A DNA stretch of 64,000 bases. It comes from Bog-473 sp963764305. GTDB taxonomy: Bacteria > Actinomycetota > Acidimicrobiia > Acidimicrobiales > RAAP-2. Numbering within the stretch: the first letter of the stretch is position 1; each line of letters begins with the position of its first letter. This document shows, in pieces, positions 7,933-16,064 of this stretch. Below the pieces are notes generated by a model. The model was not told where the DNA came from, did not search any database, and saw only the letters and a program-made list of their open reading frames with translations. The stretch covers positions 186,001-250,000 of the forward strand of contig CAVXSD010000001.1 in the NCBI GenBank assembly GCA_963764305.1, in the 5' to 3' direction. The position numbers and the translations under genes were made by a program.

Positions 7933-8033
7933 AGCCACAGTCCGGCGAGCTGTATGGGGGCAAGGTCATCCGGCCCCTCAACTTCGGCTAGCCCGATTAG
8001 AACGGCGCCCTGGGGGCTTGCAGAAGACGACAT
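7845..8033 (-). CDS. Short hypothetical protein, possibly N-terminally truncated
   Basis: 62 aa from ATG 8033, ending SAGYPAVADGLKKGDVLDRI-AAIPH. Reading upstream in the same frame gives ERDRLGKGLWHTAR before the start, which also looks coding and runs to the stop of the neighbouring gene at about 8078. The visible frame may therefore be the tail of a longer gene whose front was replaced. Its last 30 codons are duplicated, with a 2-base deletion, in copy A beside the stress-protein gene. No family recognised. Confidence 0.5.
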   Translation of the reverse strand: MSSSASPQGAVLIGLAEVEGPDDLAPIQLAGLWLLLTSAGYPAVADGLKKGDVLDRIAAIPH

Positions 8034-8073
8034 CCGCGCTGTGTGCCAGAGCCCCTTCCCAAGCCGGTCTCGC

Positions 8074-8574
8074 TCAGTAGCTGATGGTTCCTCTCAAAGT
8101 GCTGGTTGATGTAACGGTCTCGATCGACCCAATGATTGAGACACTTGTGCTAACGGCTGTCACTGTAAACGTACCGCTAACATCCGCGAACCGACCGGTG
8201 CCGCCAGCAATCGTGTCGACAGCCATTGAAGTAATCGGAGGTCCGAAGGTCCCGATCGCCGAGGCGGTTGTGAACAGCTTGTCGCCGTTCGCCGCGACGG
8301 TCGTCGACGTCTCGGTAAAGCTGAACCCGTTCGAACCCACAAGGGCGAACTGCTCGACGCCGCTACCGGTGACTGCTCCCAGGTGGGAGAGATGACCCGA
8401 ACTTACCTGGGTCCCTGCCCCCGTGGTCAGGTTGACCGTCGTGATCAATGTGTTTGTGCCTGTCAGGGGGCGGCTGGTTCCCTTTGCCGCTCCCATCGCC
8501 GCTGTTGGGTTCAGTGCGACGACCGCGAGCACCAAGCCGGAAAGAAGAACCACTTTGCGTAGTGTCATGTGCAT
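8074..8574 (-). CDS. Secreted protein with allene-oxide-cyclase/dirigent-like barrel features
   Basis: Start taken at ATG 8574, where MTLRKVVLLSGLVLAVVALN plus Ala-rich PTAAMGA forms a good signal peptide and GGAG lies upstream. The mature part (about 135 aa) is Thr/Ser/Gly-rich with alternating strands, and has the segment AGGTGRFADVSGTFTV and a final LRGTISY. This 'GG.GRF....G...v' and closing 'G.I.Y' pattern resembles the small beta-barrels of dirigent and allene oxide cyclase-like proteins that occur in secreted bacterial proteins. Substrate or partner unknown. Assignment is by pattern, not by catalytic residues. Confidence 0.6.
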   Translation of the reverse strand: MHMTLRKVVLLSGLVLAVVALNPTAAMGAAKGTSRPLTGTNTLITTVNLTTGAGTQVSSGHLSHLGAVTGSGVEQFALVGSNGFSFTETSTTVAANGDKLFTTASAIGTFGPPITSMAVDTIAGGTGRFADVSGTFTVTAVSTSVSIIGSIETVTSTSTLRGTISY

Positions 8575-8739
8575 GCCTGCCGCTCCACTCTCGGTTCGGT
8601 CCACGCCCATCCTGCTTGCCCACAAACGGCTGTCCCATACGAACGGGGTGGTGGCCGAAACACAGCAAAAGATCATGCCCTTCCGCTGGTCGACCGAGGA
8701 CGGAAACCGTTCTTCAATTCAACTGTACGCCTCTTCTGT

Positions 8740-10169
8740 GGCTCTTCGGATTCTGGCGGGGAGTTGCCCTCGCTGAGGGTCACCCAGAAATAGGCGAAGG
8801 CGCTTCAGGCTTGCGGTGTGAGCCAACAATCGAGAAGCACCTTCGTCCTCGTCCACTCTAGTGAGATCCTCGCCGCTTTGGTGGGTCTCAAAGACGTCCG
8901 TGTCGTGCACTACGAACGCCGTGGTCCCGACGTCGAGTTGATGATCGAGCAGGTGACCCGAGACGGTGCGCTGTCCGGGCTGCGAGGGACGGGCCCAGGT
9001 CAAAGAGCGCCCGGTGGTGCACTACGTCGACCTCCCCGTCTACGGCACCGCGATGTCGCTGGCCTGGAAGAAGCATCGGATGCGCTGTGTGGACCCAGCG
9101 GTGTGCGAAGACAGACCTGGATGATCGAGGACCACCGCATCGCGGCCAAGAGCTGCCTCCTCACGACGAGGGCGGCCAAGTGGGCGACGAGACAGGTGGG
9201 CGGGGGCCGCACGGTCTCAGAGGTGGCGGCAGAACTGGCCTGTGACTGGCACACGGTCAACGACGCCGTGACCACGTACGGCAGCGCCTTGCTCGCGGCC
9301 GATCGCAAACGGCTGAACCAGACGAGCGCCATCGGCCTCGACGAGACCTCGTTCATCAAGCTCGCCTCGAAGAGAGCAGGCGCGACTACGCCACCACGGT
9401 GGCCGACGTCGAGAACCACCAGATCATCGACATCCTGCCCGACGCGCAAATACACCGATGTGGCGGGCTGGATCGACAAACAGCCCCAGGCCTGGAAAGA
9501 GCGGATCGACTACGGCGCCCTCGACATGTCGGCCACCTACGCCGCGGTGTATTCGGTCATGTTGCCCAAAGCGGCCCAGGTGGTCGACCCGTTCCATGTC
9601 ATTTCGCTGGCCAACCGCTGCCTCGACAGCGTCCGCCGCCGGGTCCAGATCGAACAGCTGGGCCACCGCGGACGCCGCGACGATCCGCTCTATCGGGCCC
9701 GCCGGGTGCTGCTCATGGGCGAAGAGAAGCTCGACGCCGAGGCGACGAGCGCTTGTGCTCACTCCTCGAGCTGGGGATCCAGCGCCGAGGTGGCCATGCC
9801 TATCGGGTCAAGGAGCGCCTCCGTGACTTCTATCGAACGACGCGATCCCGACGGAGGCCGCGACGATACTCGAAGAGCTCCAAGACCACTGCCTGCGACG
9901 GGCCATGCCGCCGGAGATCCAAAAGCTCGGACGCACCATCGGCGACCTGGTTCGACAAGATCGCCAACTTCCACCTGGCCCGGGTCTCCAACGGCCCGAC
10001 CGAGGCGCTCAACAACCTGATCAAGCGCATCAAACGGATCGGCTTCGGGTTCCGCAACTTCGAGAACTACCGGATCCGGGTCCTGCTCTACGCCGGCAAC
10101 CGAACTGGCGCGTGCTGGGCTCGATCGTCGTCCGGTGACGTGCGTGACCCCGCCAGAATCCGAAGAGCC
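8740..10169 (+). mobile_element. ISL3-family insertion sequence
   Basis: Perfect 22-bp terminal inverted repeats beginning GGCTCTTCGGATTCTGGC: left 8740-8761, right 10148-10169. TTCTGTG abuts both ends (8734-8740 and 10171-10177), consistent with the roughly 8-bp target duplication of this family. It contains one frame-broken transposase. Confidence 0.85.
8818..10138 (+). pseudogene. ISL3-family transposase, several frameshifts
   Basis: Joining frames gives a full-length ISL3 transposase (about 430 aa): N-terminal zinc-finger CPGCEGRAQVKERPVVHY, helix-turn-helix VSEVAAELACDWHTV, first Asp in IGLDETSFIKL, second Asp in VVDPFHVISLANRCLD, and Glu in NGPTEALNNLIKRIKRIGFG. Frame changes occur near 8965, 9105, 9375, 9440, 9765 and 9850. 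The protein sequence between the breaks is well conserved, so most breaks may be read errors; as given it cannot be translated. Confidence 0.85.
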
Positions 10170-10224
10170 TTTCTGTGGGTTGGTAAGAGTCTTTTTTTTG
10201 AGGTGGGCCTGACCCCGAAGTCCT

Positions 10225-11453
10225 GTGCCTCAACTGTCATTGCAACACCCAGACTGATTGGCGAACATTGATGTTCGTCGATCAGGAGGTTTAGCAGATG
10301 TGAGGCGCTTCAGCGAGGCAGAACAGCAGACGATTTGGGACATGCGTGAGGCGGGAGTCCCCGTCAATCGCATTGCCAAGCACCTTGGCCGACAGAACGT
10401 TCGTTGCGCAAGTTCATCGCCGATGACAGTGGGCGGAGACCGACCTCTCGAGCAGCGCTCCGAGCTGCGACTTTCCCTCGAGGAACGTGAGGAGATCTCG
10501 AGGGGCCTGGCTGCGGGCGACTCCATCCGTGCCATCGCCGACGGAATTGAGGTCGCTCGCCTTCGACGGTGTGCCGCGAGGTGAACGCCAACGGTGGGCG
10601 AAGGAAGTACCGCGCTCTGGTGGCGGATCGAGCGGCATGCGGCGGGCCTGCGACCCAAGCGGGCCAAGCTCGCCGAGTGTCGACGGCTGCGCTGGATCGT
10701 GGAGCGCAAGCTCGAGCCATGTGGTCACCTGAGCAGATCTCGGCATGGTTGGCTCTGGAGTATCCCGAGAGCCCGGAGATGGAGGTGTCCCATGAGACCA
10801 TCTACCAGTCGCTCTTCGTCCAGAGCCGTGGAGCCTGAGCAAAGAGCTCCATACATGTCTGCGCAGAGGTCGTGCGATGCGTCGGGCCAAGGCCTACGTG
10901 AAGGCGAACCACGTCGGGCGGGGCCAGCTCAAGAACATGGTGATGATCTCGGAGAGACCGGCTGAGGTCAAAGACCGGGCGTGCCGGGCCACTGGGAGGG
11001 CGACCTGATCTTCGGCAAGAAGATGACCTCGGTCGGCACCTGGTCGAGCGCCACAGCCGCTACGTGATCTTGCTCAAGCTCCCCAACGGTCACGGCTCCG
11101 AGGCGGTGCGCACAGCGATGACGAAGCGCATCTTGACGCTGCCGGCTCAGCTGCGCCGCTCGATCACCTGGGACCAGGGCAAGGAGATGGCCGAACACGT
11201 CCGCTTCACCGTCGAGACCGGTGTGCAGATCTACTTCTGCGACCCCAAGAGCCCCTGGCAGCGCGGCAGCAACGAGAACACCAACGGATTGCTCCGCCAG
11301 TACCTGCCGAAGTCCTCAGATCTCTCGCAGTGCACCCAACGAGAACTCGACGCCATCGCTCGCTCACTCAACACGAGGCCTCGACAGACCCTCGGCTGGA
11401 TGACACCATCTCAGGCGTTCGCCGATGCCGTTGCGTTGACCGCTTGAGGACAC
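10225..11453 (+). mobile_element. IS30-family insertion sequence
   Basis: Imperfect terminal inverted repeats: left GTGCCTCAACTGTCATTGCA from 10225, right (reverse strand from 11453) GTGTCCTCAAGCGGTCAACG. It starts only 55 bases after the ISL3 element and contains a frame-broken transposase. No clear target duplication seen. Confidence 0.75.
10300..11447 (+). pseudogene. IS30-family transposase, several frameshifts
   Basis: AGGAGG at 10284-10289 precedes GTG 10300. The helix-turn-helix region reads FSEAEQQTIWDMREAGVPVN and IAKHLGR; the DDE domain shows Asp in GHWEGDLIFGKKM, Asp in RSITWDQGKEMAEH and Glu in GSNENTNGLLRQYLP, all typical of IS30. Frame changes lie near 10400, 10560, 10660, 10720, 10830, 10975 and 11035; the last third (11064-11447) is unbroken. 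As with ISL3, conserved sequence between breaks suggests recent damage or read errors. Confidence 0.85.
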
Positions 11454-11516
11454 ACCGTTCTGGGACAGGGTCATGCGACTCGTCACAGCGCCGCCGTACC
11501 CTCGGGTCCATGAACG

Positions 11517-12173
11517 ATGCAGTCGTTCGCTGGCTCATGGCGCCCGCTGCCCCCAGACGAGGCACTGACACTCGCCGACTTCCTGCACCGGCCAGAGTGG
11601 CACCAGCGGGCAGCCTGCAGGGGCGTCGGCGTCGATGCATTCGTCCTTACGCCGGGGAAGGGACGGTGGCCTGAATACGACCGGCGGCTCTGCCTGACCT
11701 GTCCGGTACGCGTCGAGTGCTTGGACTACGCCTTGGCCAATCCGGACCTCCAAGGGCTCTTTGGCGCGACGACGGGCGACGAGCGCAAGGCGATGCGCAA
11801 GGCGATGCGGCGGCCCAGGGCGACGCCGGTCCACGTGCCCGAGCGCGGGGCGACATGGAGGGGCGAGATCATCGACGACGAGGAAGCGCTCGATCGGCGT
11901 GAGCGCCGGCGGGAGCGGCATGCCCCCATGGGACTGACCGACGAGCAGTTACGGCACCATGCGGAGGCGCTTCTGGATGTCTGGGTCGGGCTGGTCGGCT
12001 CTATCGAAAGGATGCCGGACTCAAAGTTCAAGGTGCTTTGGTGGCAGGTTTTGGACCGTCTCGACCAGGTTCTCGACGACCTACTCCCCACACTCGATTC
12101 CGAATGGAAGGTCACCGAGTACATCGAGTACCGCGTCCGGCCAGAGGAGGCCCCCTACAGCCCCGCCGAGTAG
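11517..12173 (+). CDS. WhiB-like [4Fe-4S] regulator with long C-terminal extension
   Basis: 218 aa. The N-terminal part carries the WhiB four-cysteine pattern: RAACRG, then LCLTCPVRVECLDYAL (C-x2-C and C), followed by GLFGATTGDERKAMRKAMRR, the position of the usual G-[IV]-W-G-G turn and basic tail. Ordinary WhiB proteins end here at 80-130 aa. This one continues about 130 residues, including a charged stretch (EEALDRRERRRERHA) and a C-terminal helical segment with WWQVLDRLDQVLDDLLP. WhiB-like proteins are known on actinophages and plasmids, so it may regulate island genes. An alternative ATG at 11510 is out of frame. Confidence 0.8.
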   Translation: MQSFAGSWRPLPPDEALTLADFLHRPEWHQRAACRGVGVDAFVLTPGKGRWPEYDRRLCLTCPVRVECLDYALANPDLQGLFGATTGDERKAMRKAMRRPRATPVHVPERGATWRGEIIDDEEALDRRERRRERHAPMGLTDEQLRHHAEALLDVWVGLVGSIERMPDSKFKVLWWQVLDRLDQVLDDLLPTLDSEWKVTEYIEYRVRPEEAPYSPAE

Positions 12174-12255
12174 ACCGACCCGCCGGAGCCCCCGCCACCT
12201 CGGCCCGGAGGAAGCCAAGACTGGTAGACGGCGAAGTGGGCGGGTGGCGTTAGCG

Positions 12256-12294
12256 GTCCGCAAAAGGTCCGCAGAACGTTCCAAAAGGACCGCA
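12256..12294. repeat. Paired GTCCGCA heptamers (possible integrase arm sites, right end)
   Basis: GTCCGCA at 12256-12262 and 12267-12273 (11-bp period), then the related GGACCGCA at 12287-12294, all in AAAAGG context. The heptamer and the 11-bp spacing match the pair near the left end of the island. Confidence 0.4.
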
Positions 12295-12378
12295 AACATT
12301 CAACGGCTGCCACAAGCAATAGACCAGGTCAAGAACGACAAATCAGAAACTGCCCAAAACAACCGCTCAAGCCTGAGC

Positions 12379-12398
12379 AGTTCCGCTTCAACACCTGA
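12379..12398. repeat. attR-like direct repeat
   Basis: AGTTCCGCTTCAACACCTGA, identical to the last 20 bases of ychF at 2262-2281, here outside any gene. Flanking bases differ on both sides, so identity is confined to these 20 bases, as expected for an att core. Confidence 0.75.
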
Positions 12399-12882
12399 TC
12401 TTCGGCGTATCGGCATGGAGAATCGCTTCGCCGACGGACCGTTGAGCGAGCGGATGAGGGCAGGCGGGACTGCCTCGCAGGACGGCATGAAAGTCACCCC
12501 GTTCTCGACGCCGATTGCCGGTAGGTGGCTCTACCACCGAGCTTCCGCGTCGCTGAGGCGGCTGAGTCCGAGCAAGGATCACGAGTTGTCGGGACCCGGG
12601 CGCCCGGAATCGCAGACCCTTGGTCAGCGAACTGTCCGCGAATCGGTGGTTCACCTCTCGCAACGACCAGGGACAACCGACGGCGTAGTGGCTGCTCAGC
12701 GACCTTCGCCGGCCTGGGGCCTTCCCTTCACGGGCAGAAGGTAGAGAAGCCGCCACGCGAAGCGGCCCCTCGTTTGGGTGGAGGAGAGGCCGCCGCACCC
12801 ATGTCTCGTGACTGACGTAGGCATCCCCCGTTATACCCGCCGAGCTTGGACAATCCTTCGCGGCCCCCTCAGGCCCTGGGCT
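12399..12882. other. 484-base gene-free stretch right of the island; nothing recognised
   Basis: Several overlapping open frames occur on both strands but none has protein-like composition. A minus-strand segment near 12525-12545 (AGCTCGGTGGTAGAGC) resembles a tRNA D-arm, but no anticodon or T-arm can be folded around it. It would be the original sequence downstream of ychF. Confidence 0.4.
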
Positions 12883-13407
12883 TCAGCCGTTGCCATTCGA
12901 CGGGGTGACGCTGAACCCGGTCGTGATCTGCTTCCCGTCCGCCCCGAGCACGTACCAGAGGCCGCCGTTCTGGTCGATGGCCTGCCCCATGACCACGCCG
13001 GGTGATACGTCGCCGTTGTAGGTGTAGAGCGGGTGGCCGCCGTAGGAGAGCTGGGTCGAGCCATCGGGCCGGCGCAGCGTGCCCACCAGGGACTGGTCGA
13101 CTCCCTTGCCGACGCGCACAGCGCCACTGTCGACGAGGGGCGGCCACTGGAACACGCACCCATCGTTGAGGCAGGCGCTGTGGGTCGGCGTGTCCGGGAC
13201 GAAGTCGTACAGGGTGTCGCCACCGCCCGTGGCCAGGATCGGCCCGGCGGGGGAGTGCTGCAGGGTCAGCGTGAGCGAGGTGTCGGTGGTCGGCGGGGCC
13301 GACAACGTCGTCACGCCACCGCCGCCGCAGGCGGCGAGAACCAGGGCCAGGCCGGCGAGGGCTGCCGGAACGACGAGGGTGGGACGGCGCAGCCGGCTCT
13401 GCATCAC
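12883..13407 (-). CDS. Lipoprotein with secreted COG4315-type repeats
   Basis: 174 aa. Signal peptide with lipobox LALVLAAC (Cys about residue 27). The mature part has two copies of the COG4315 'secreted repeat': GGDTLYDFVPDTPTHSACLN ... CVFQWPPL, and STQLSYGGHPLYTYNGDVSP ... QGQ-like GQAIDQNGGLWYVLGADG. The GTG start overlaps the stop of the SCO1 gene (GTGA), so the two are translationally coupled. This family is usually membrane-anchored in the cell envelope with unknown role; pairing with SCO1 suggests a link to metal or redox handling outside the membrane. Confidence 0.85.
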   Translation of the reverse strand: MMQSRLRRPTLVVPAALAGLALVLAACGGGGVTTLSAPPTTDTSLTLTLQHSPAGPILATGGGDTLYDFVPDTPTHSACLNDGCVFQWPPLVDSGAVRVGKGVDQSLVGTLRRPDGSTQLSYGGHPLYTYNGDVSPGVVMGQAIDQNGGLWYVLGADGKQITTGFSVTPSNGNG

Positions 13408-14174
13408 GAGCCCGGCGCCGGGACGCTCGTGCCCAGGAGCCAGCTGACGGACGCCAGGGCGTCGGCGGTGGTCCAGTCGGGTGCCTCCGGGTTCTGCAGG
13501 TTCTGCAGGCCACCGTCGTTGAGGAGCCCGCGCAGCTTCGGGTCGAGCCCGGCCTTCTCATTCGGTGCGGCCGCGTCGACGAAGCGCTCGCGGCCGGTGG
13601 GGCTGATGAGGATGTAGCCGTCAGTGTGGTCGACGTCGTAGGTCAGCGGCTGGCCGGTGTACCAGTCCGTCTTCGGCGGTTGCTCCTCCGGGACGATCTG
13701 GTACTCGACACCGAAGGGCTTCCAGAACGCCGCGATGTTGGCCGGCGTGCCGGTCCAGAGGTCCCAGTCGGCTCCGAACTCCTTCTCGTAGGCCGCCAGG
13801 CGCGGCACCGTGTCGCGGCCCGGGTCCACCGTGGCCTCGACGAAGACGACGCGGTGCGCCAGTCCGGCCGCGCGGAAGTCGCGCCGCAAGGAGATGAAGG
13901 CGCCGGTCACGAGGGGGCACTCGTCCTGGCAGAGGGAGAGGAAGGGCGCCAGCACCACGACCTTGCCGCGCAGCGCGGCGAGGGACACGGCCCGGCCCTG
14001 CTGGTTGACCAGCGGGACGGTCTGGGGCGTGGGCCGGTCCAGAACCAGGCCCTCGTTCGGCGGCGGCGCGCCGGGCGCGGCCGAGCCACAGGCGGCGAGG
14101 AGCGCGGCGATGGCGAAGGCGAGGGTGAGCGCGACGACGGTGACGGGGGCTCGACGCGGAGGGAAGCGGGTCAG
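13404..14174 (-). CDS. SCO1/SenC/PrrC-family thioredoxin-fold lipoprotein
   Basis: About 256 aa. N-terminal membrane segment with lipobox LAFAIAALLAAC; then a thioredoxin fold with the redox/copper-binding CxxxC in LSLCQDECPLVTG, VVFVEATVDPGRDTVPRLAA and the conserved His in DVDHTDGYILISP. SCO1 proteins deliver copper to, or reduce, the CuA site of cytochrome oxidase. No ATG/GTG/TTG is available at the right place. The best start is a CTG at 14174 inside CTGA, overlapping the previous stop; a shifted start or a base error is the alternative. Confidence 0.85.
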   Translation of the reverse strand: MTRFPPRRAPVTVVALTLAFAIAALLAACGSAAPGAPPPNEGLVLDRPTPQTVPLVNQQGRAVSLAALRGKVVVLAPFLSLCQDECPLVTGAFISLRRDFRAAGLAHRVVFVEATVDPGRDTVPRLAAYEKEFGADWDLWTGTPANIAAFWKPFGVEYQIVPEEQPPKTDWYTGQPLTYDVDHTDGYILISPTGRERFVDAAAPNEKAGLDPKLRGLLNDGGLQNLQNPEAPDWTTADALASVSWLLGTSVPAPGS

Positions 14175-14782
14175 GCGTCGTCCTCCCCGGGCGGGAGGAA
14201 GGTGAAGGGGAGGTCGGCCAGCGAGATCAGCGTCGAGGCGATCCAGCGGGTCAGGTCGTCGAAGATGGGCGCCAAGCTGGAGGGCTCCTCCAACTGCTGC
14301 TCGCTGAAGTGCACGGAGCCCTCGTAGGTCGCCTCGGCGGCCCAGCGCAGACTGCCGTCCGCCTCGTCCGCCTGGGTGCGCACCTGCTCGATCGTGGTGG
14401 CGGTGCGGACCAGGTCCGCCGGTTCGCCCAGCGGCCCGCTGGCCGGCAACGCCGCCATGACCTTCTCCGTGTCGGGTGCCTCGGCCATGCGCTGCACGCG
14501 CAGGGCCACTTCGATCACCACCTCGGGGAGCTCGTCGGGCGGCTCGCCGATCGACCAGCTGCGGTACGAGGTCTGGCTCCATGTGGGCCAGTCGACCGAC
14601 ACGTCGGCCCGCACGCGGGGTGGCTGCTCCTCGCCCGGCAGGCTGTAGGACGTCTCCCAGGACACGTCGCCGAGGAAGACGTCGACCTGGAAACGCTCCT
14701 CGACGGCCTGACGCTGGAGCAGTGCCCGGTCAAAGGAGGCACGGATGGTGCCGATGACGTCGACGAGGAGATGATCGAACAC
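14171..14782 (-). CDS. Hypothetical protein, first gene of the SCO1 operon
   Basis: 203 aa, acidic, no signal peptide or membrane segment. It starts with MFDHLLVDVIGTIRASFDRA and includes a Trp/Tyr-rich middle (WPTWSQTSYRSWSIG). It appears cytoplasmic and partly alpha/beta. No family recognised. It overlaps the SCO1-like gene by four bases, so the three genes form one operon. Divergent from the phosphodiesterase gene across about 90 bases. Confidence 0.7.
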   Translation of the reverse strand: MFDHLLVDVIGTIRASFDRALLQRQAVEERFQVDVFLGDVSWETSYSLPGEEQPPRVRADVSVDWPTWSQTSYRSWSIGEPPDELPEVVIEVALRVQRMAEAPDTEKVMAALPASGPLGEPADLVRTATTIEQVRTQADEADGSLRWAAEATYEGSVHFSEQQLEEPSSLAPIFDDLTRWIASTLISLADLPFTFLPPGEDDA

Positions 14783-14871
14783 GCCGCACGAGGATAGGCC
14801 CGCAAGGCCTGCACCCGGCTTCGCCCCGCACCGGCGGCCCCGGGCCGCCCAACGGCTGTTACCGTCGGCGC

Positions 14872-15733
14872 ATGGGCGAAGCGTTCATGTGGCTCGAGCG
14901 CAGGGTGATCGCCTACGCGCACCAGGGCGGCGCCTGGGAGTCACCCTCGTCGACGCTCCACGCCATTGCCCACGCCCTCGAGGCGGGAGCGACGGGGGTT
15001 GAGCTCGACGTCCACGCCACCGCGGACGGGGAGCTGGTGGTCTGCCACGACGCCACGGTCGACCGCACCACCGCCGGGCAGGGGACCATCGCCTCGTACA
15101 CGCTGGCCGAGCTGCGCCAGATGGACTTCTCGTACTGGTGGATCGCCGGGGACGACGTCACGCCGGGGCGGCCCGAGGCCGACTACCCCTTCCGGGGGCG
15201 CGCCCCGTCCGACCCGTCGTTCGGGATCGCCACGCTGCGCCAGGTCCTCGAGCGGTTTCCCGGCGTGGTCCTGAACCTCGACATCAAGCAGACGGCGCCC
15301 GTGGTCGCCCCCTACGAGGAGTCCCTGGCCCGGCTCCTGGCGGAGTTCGAGCGCGGCCGACGACGTGATCGTGGCCTCGTTCCTCGATTCGGCGACCGAC
15401 GCCTTCAGGGGCTTCGCCCCTACGGTCCCGACCTCGGCGGGGACCACGGCGACGGCCGAGGCCTGGCGGGCCGTGCAGGCCGGAGAGGACTTGCCCGAGA
15501 TCCCGGCGGTCGCCTACCAGGTGCCCGAACGGCAGGGCGACCTCGTCGTCGTCGACGAGCCGTTCGTGGCGGCGGCCCACCGCGCCGGCAGGGCGGTCCA
15601 CGTGTGGACGGTCAACGACACGGAGTCGATGGAGCGCCTGATCGACCTCGGGGTGGACGGGATCATCTCGGACGTGCCCACCACGCTCTGCGGCGTGCTG
15701 GGCTCACGGGGAGTTGCCTGGGAAGGATTGTGA
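14872..15733 (+). CDS. Glycerophosphodiester phosphodiesterase family protein (one frameshift)
   Basis: The TIM-barrel GDPD signature is complete: RVIAYAHQGGAWESPSSTLH (catalytic His and the E/S-N position), VELDVHATADGELVVCHDAT (metal-binding E-x-D and the second catalytic His), NLDIK, and C-terminal VHVWTVNDTESMERLIDLGV-DGIISD. The frame breaks at about 15356; removing one G from GCGCGGCCGAC gives FERADDVIVASFLDSA and restores a roughly 286-aa protein. It hydrolyses glycerophosphodiesters to glycerol-3-phosphate plus alcohol. ATG 14872 starts the gene; no signal peptide. Confidence 0.88.
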
Positions 15734-15772
15734 GGCCTCAGGCGCGGCGACGCGGGGGCCCTCAGTGCAGCG

Positions 15773-15856
15773 TCAGCCGCGGCCGCAATTCGGCTTCTTG
15801 CCGTGGTTGGCCTTCTTCTTCGTCCTGAGCTTGCGCTTGACAGTTCGCTTCGACAT
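15773..15856 (-). CDS. Very small basic ribosomal protein, bL37-like (27 aa)
   Basis: 27 codons from ATG 15856. It starts MSKRTVKRKLRTKKK and continues ANHGKKPNCGRG. Actinobacterial bL37 is a roughly 24-aa Lys/Arg-rich peptide of the large subunit with an ANHGKRPN-type end, which this matches. Known examples were found structurally in Mycobacterium ribosomes and are easily missed by gene finders. The second small ribosomal peptide, bS22, is at 27144. No strong ribosome-binding site is visible. Confidence 0.65.
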   Translation of the reverse strand: MSKRTVKRKLRTKKKANHGKKPNCGRG

Positions 15857-16064
15857 GAGGGAAGCTTAGCCTCGATCCACGGACCTTTTAGGCAGCGCAT
15901 TCGCGGAGGCCCTCATCACATTTGGACAGGCAATTCCACGCGCAGTTGCGACGAACCCCGCACCGAGTTTTAGTAGGGTGCTAGACGCATGACTGGCGCC
16001 TCGACCTGGGTCGCTCAGTCGTCATGGTTCGCCACAAACTCAGAGAGTCGTTTGCTGTAGCGCT

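Larger units (their letters stand above)
2262..12398. mobile_element. Integrated genomic island inserted at the 3' end of ychF
   Basis: The island is bounded by perfect 20-bp direct repeats (2262-2281 and 12379-12398), with a tyrosine-recombinase C-terminal fragment immediately inside the left end. Contents: two secreted GYW-repeat proteins, a universal stress protein, a truncated short gene, a secreted barrel-like protein, IS256-, ISL3- and IS30-type elements and a WhiB-like protein. Paired GTCCGCA heptamers near both ends could be integrase arm sites. No relaxase, capsid or replication gene is visible, so it is probably a degraded integrative element no longer mobile by itself. The unit is inferred from repeats plus integrase plus content. 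Confidence 0.7.

Noticed and set aside
12500..12590. tRNA-like segment on the minus strand (AGCTCGGTGGTAGAGC)
   Set aside because: Only a D-arm-like piece; no anticodon stem, no GGTTCGA-type T-arm and no pairing acceptor could be found.
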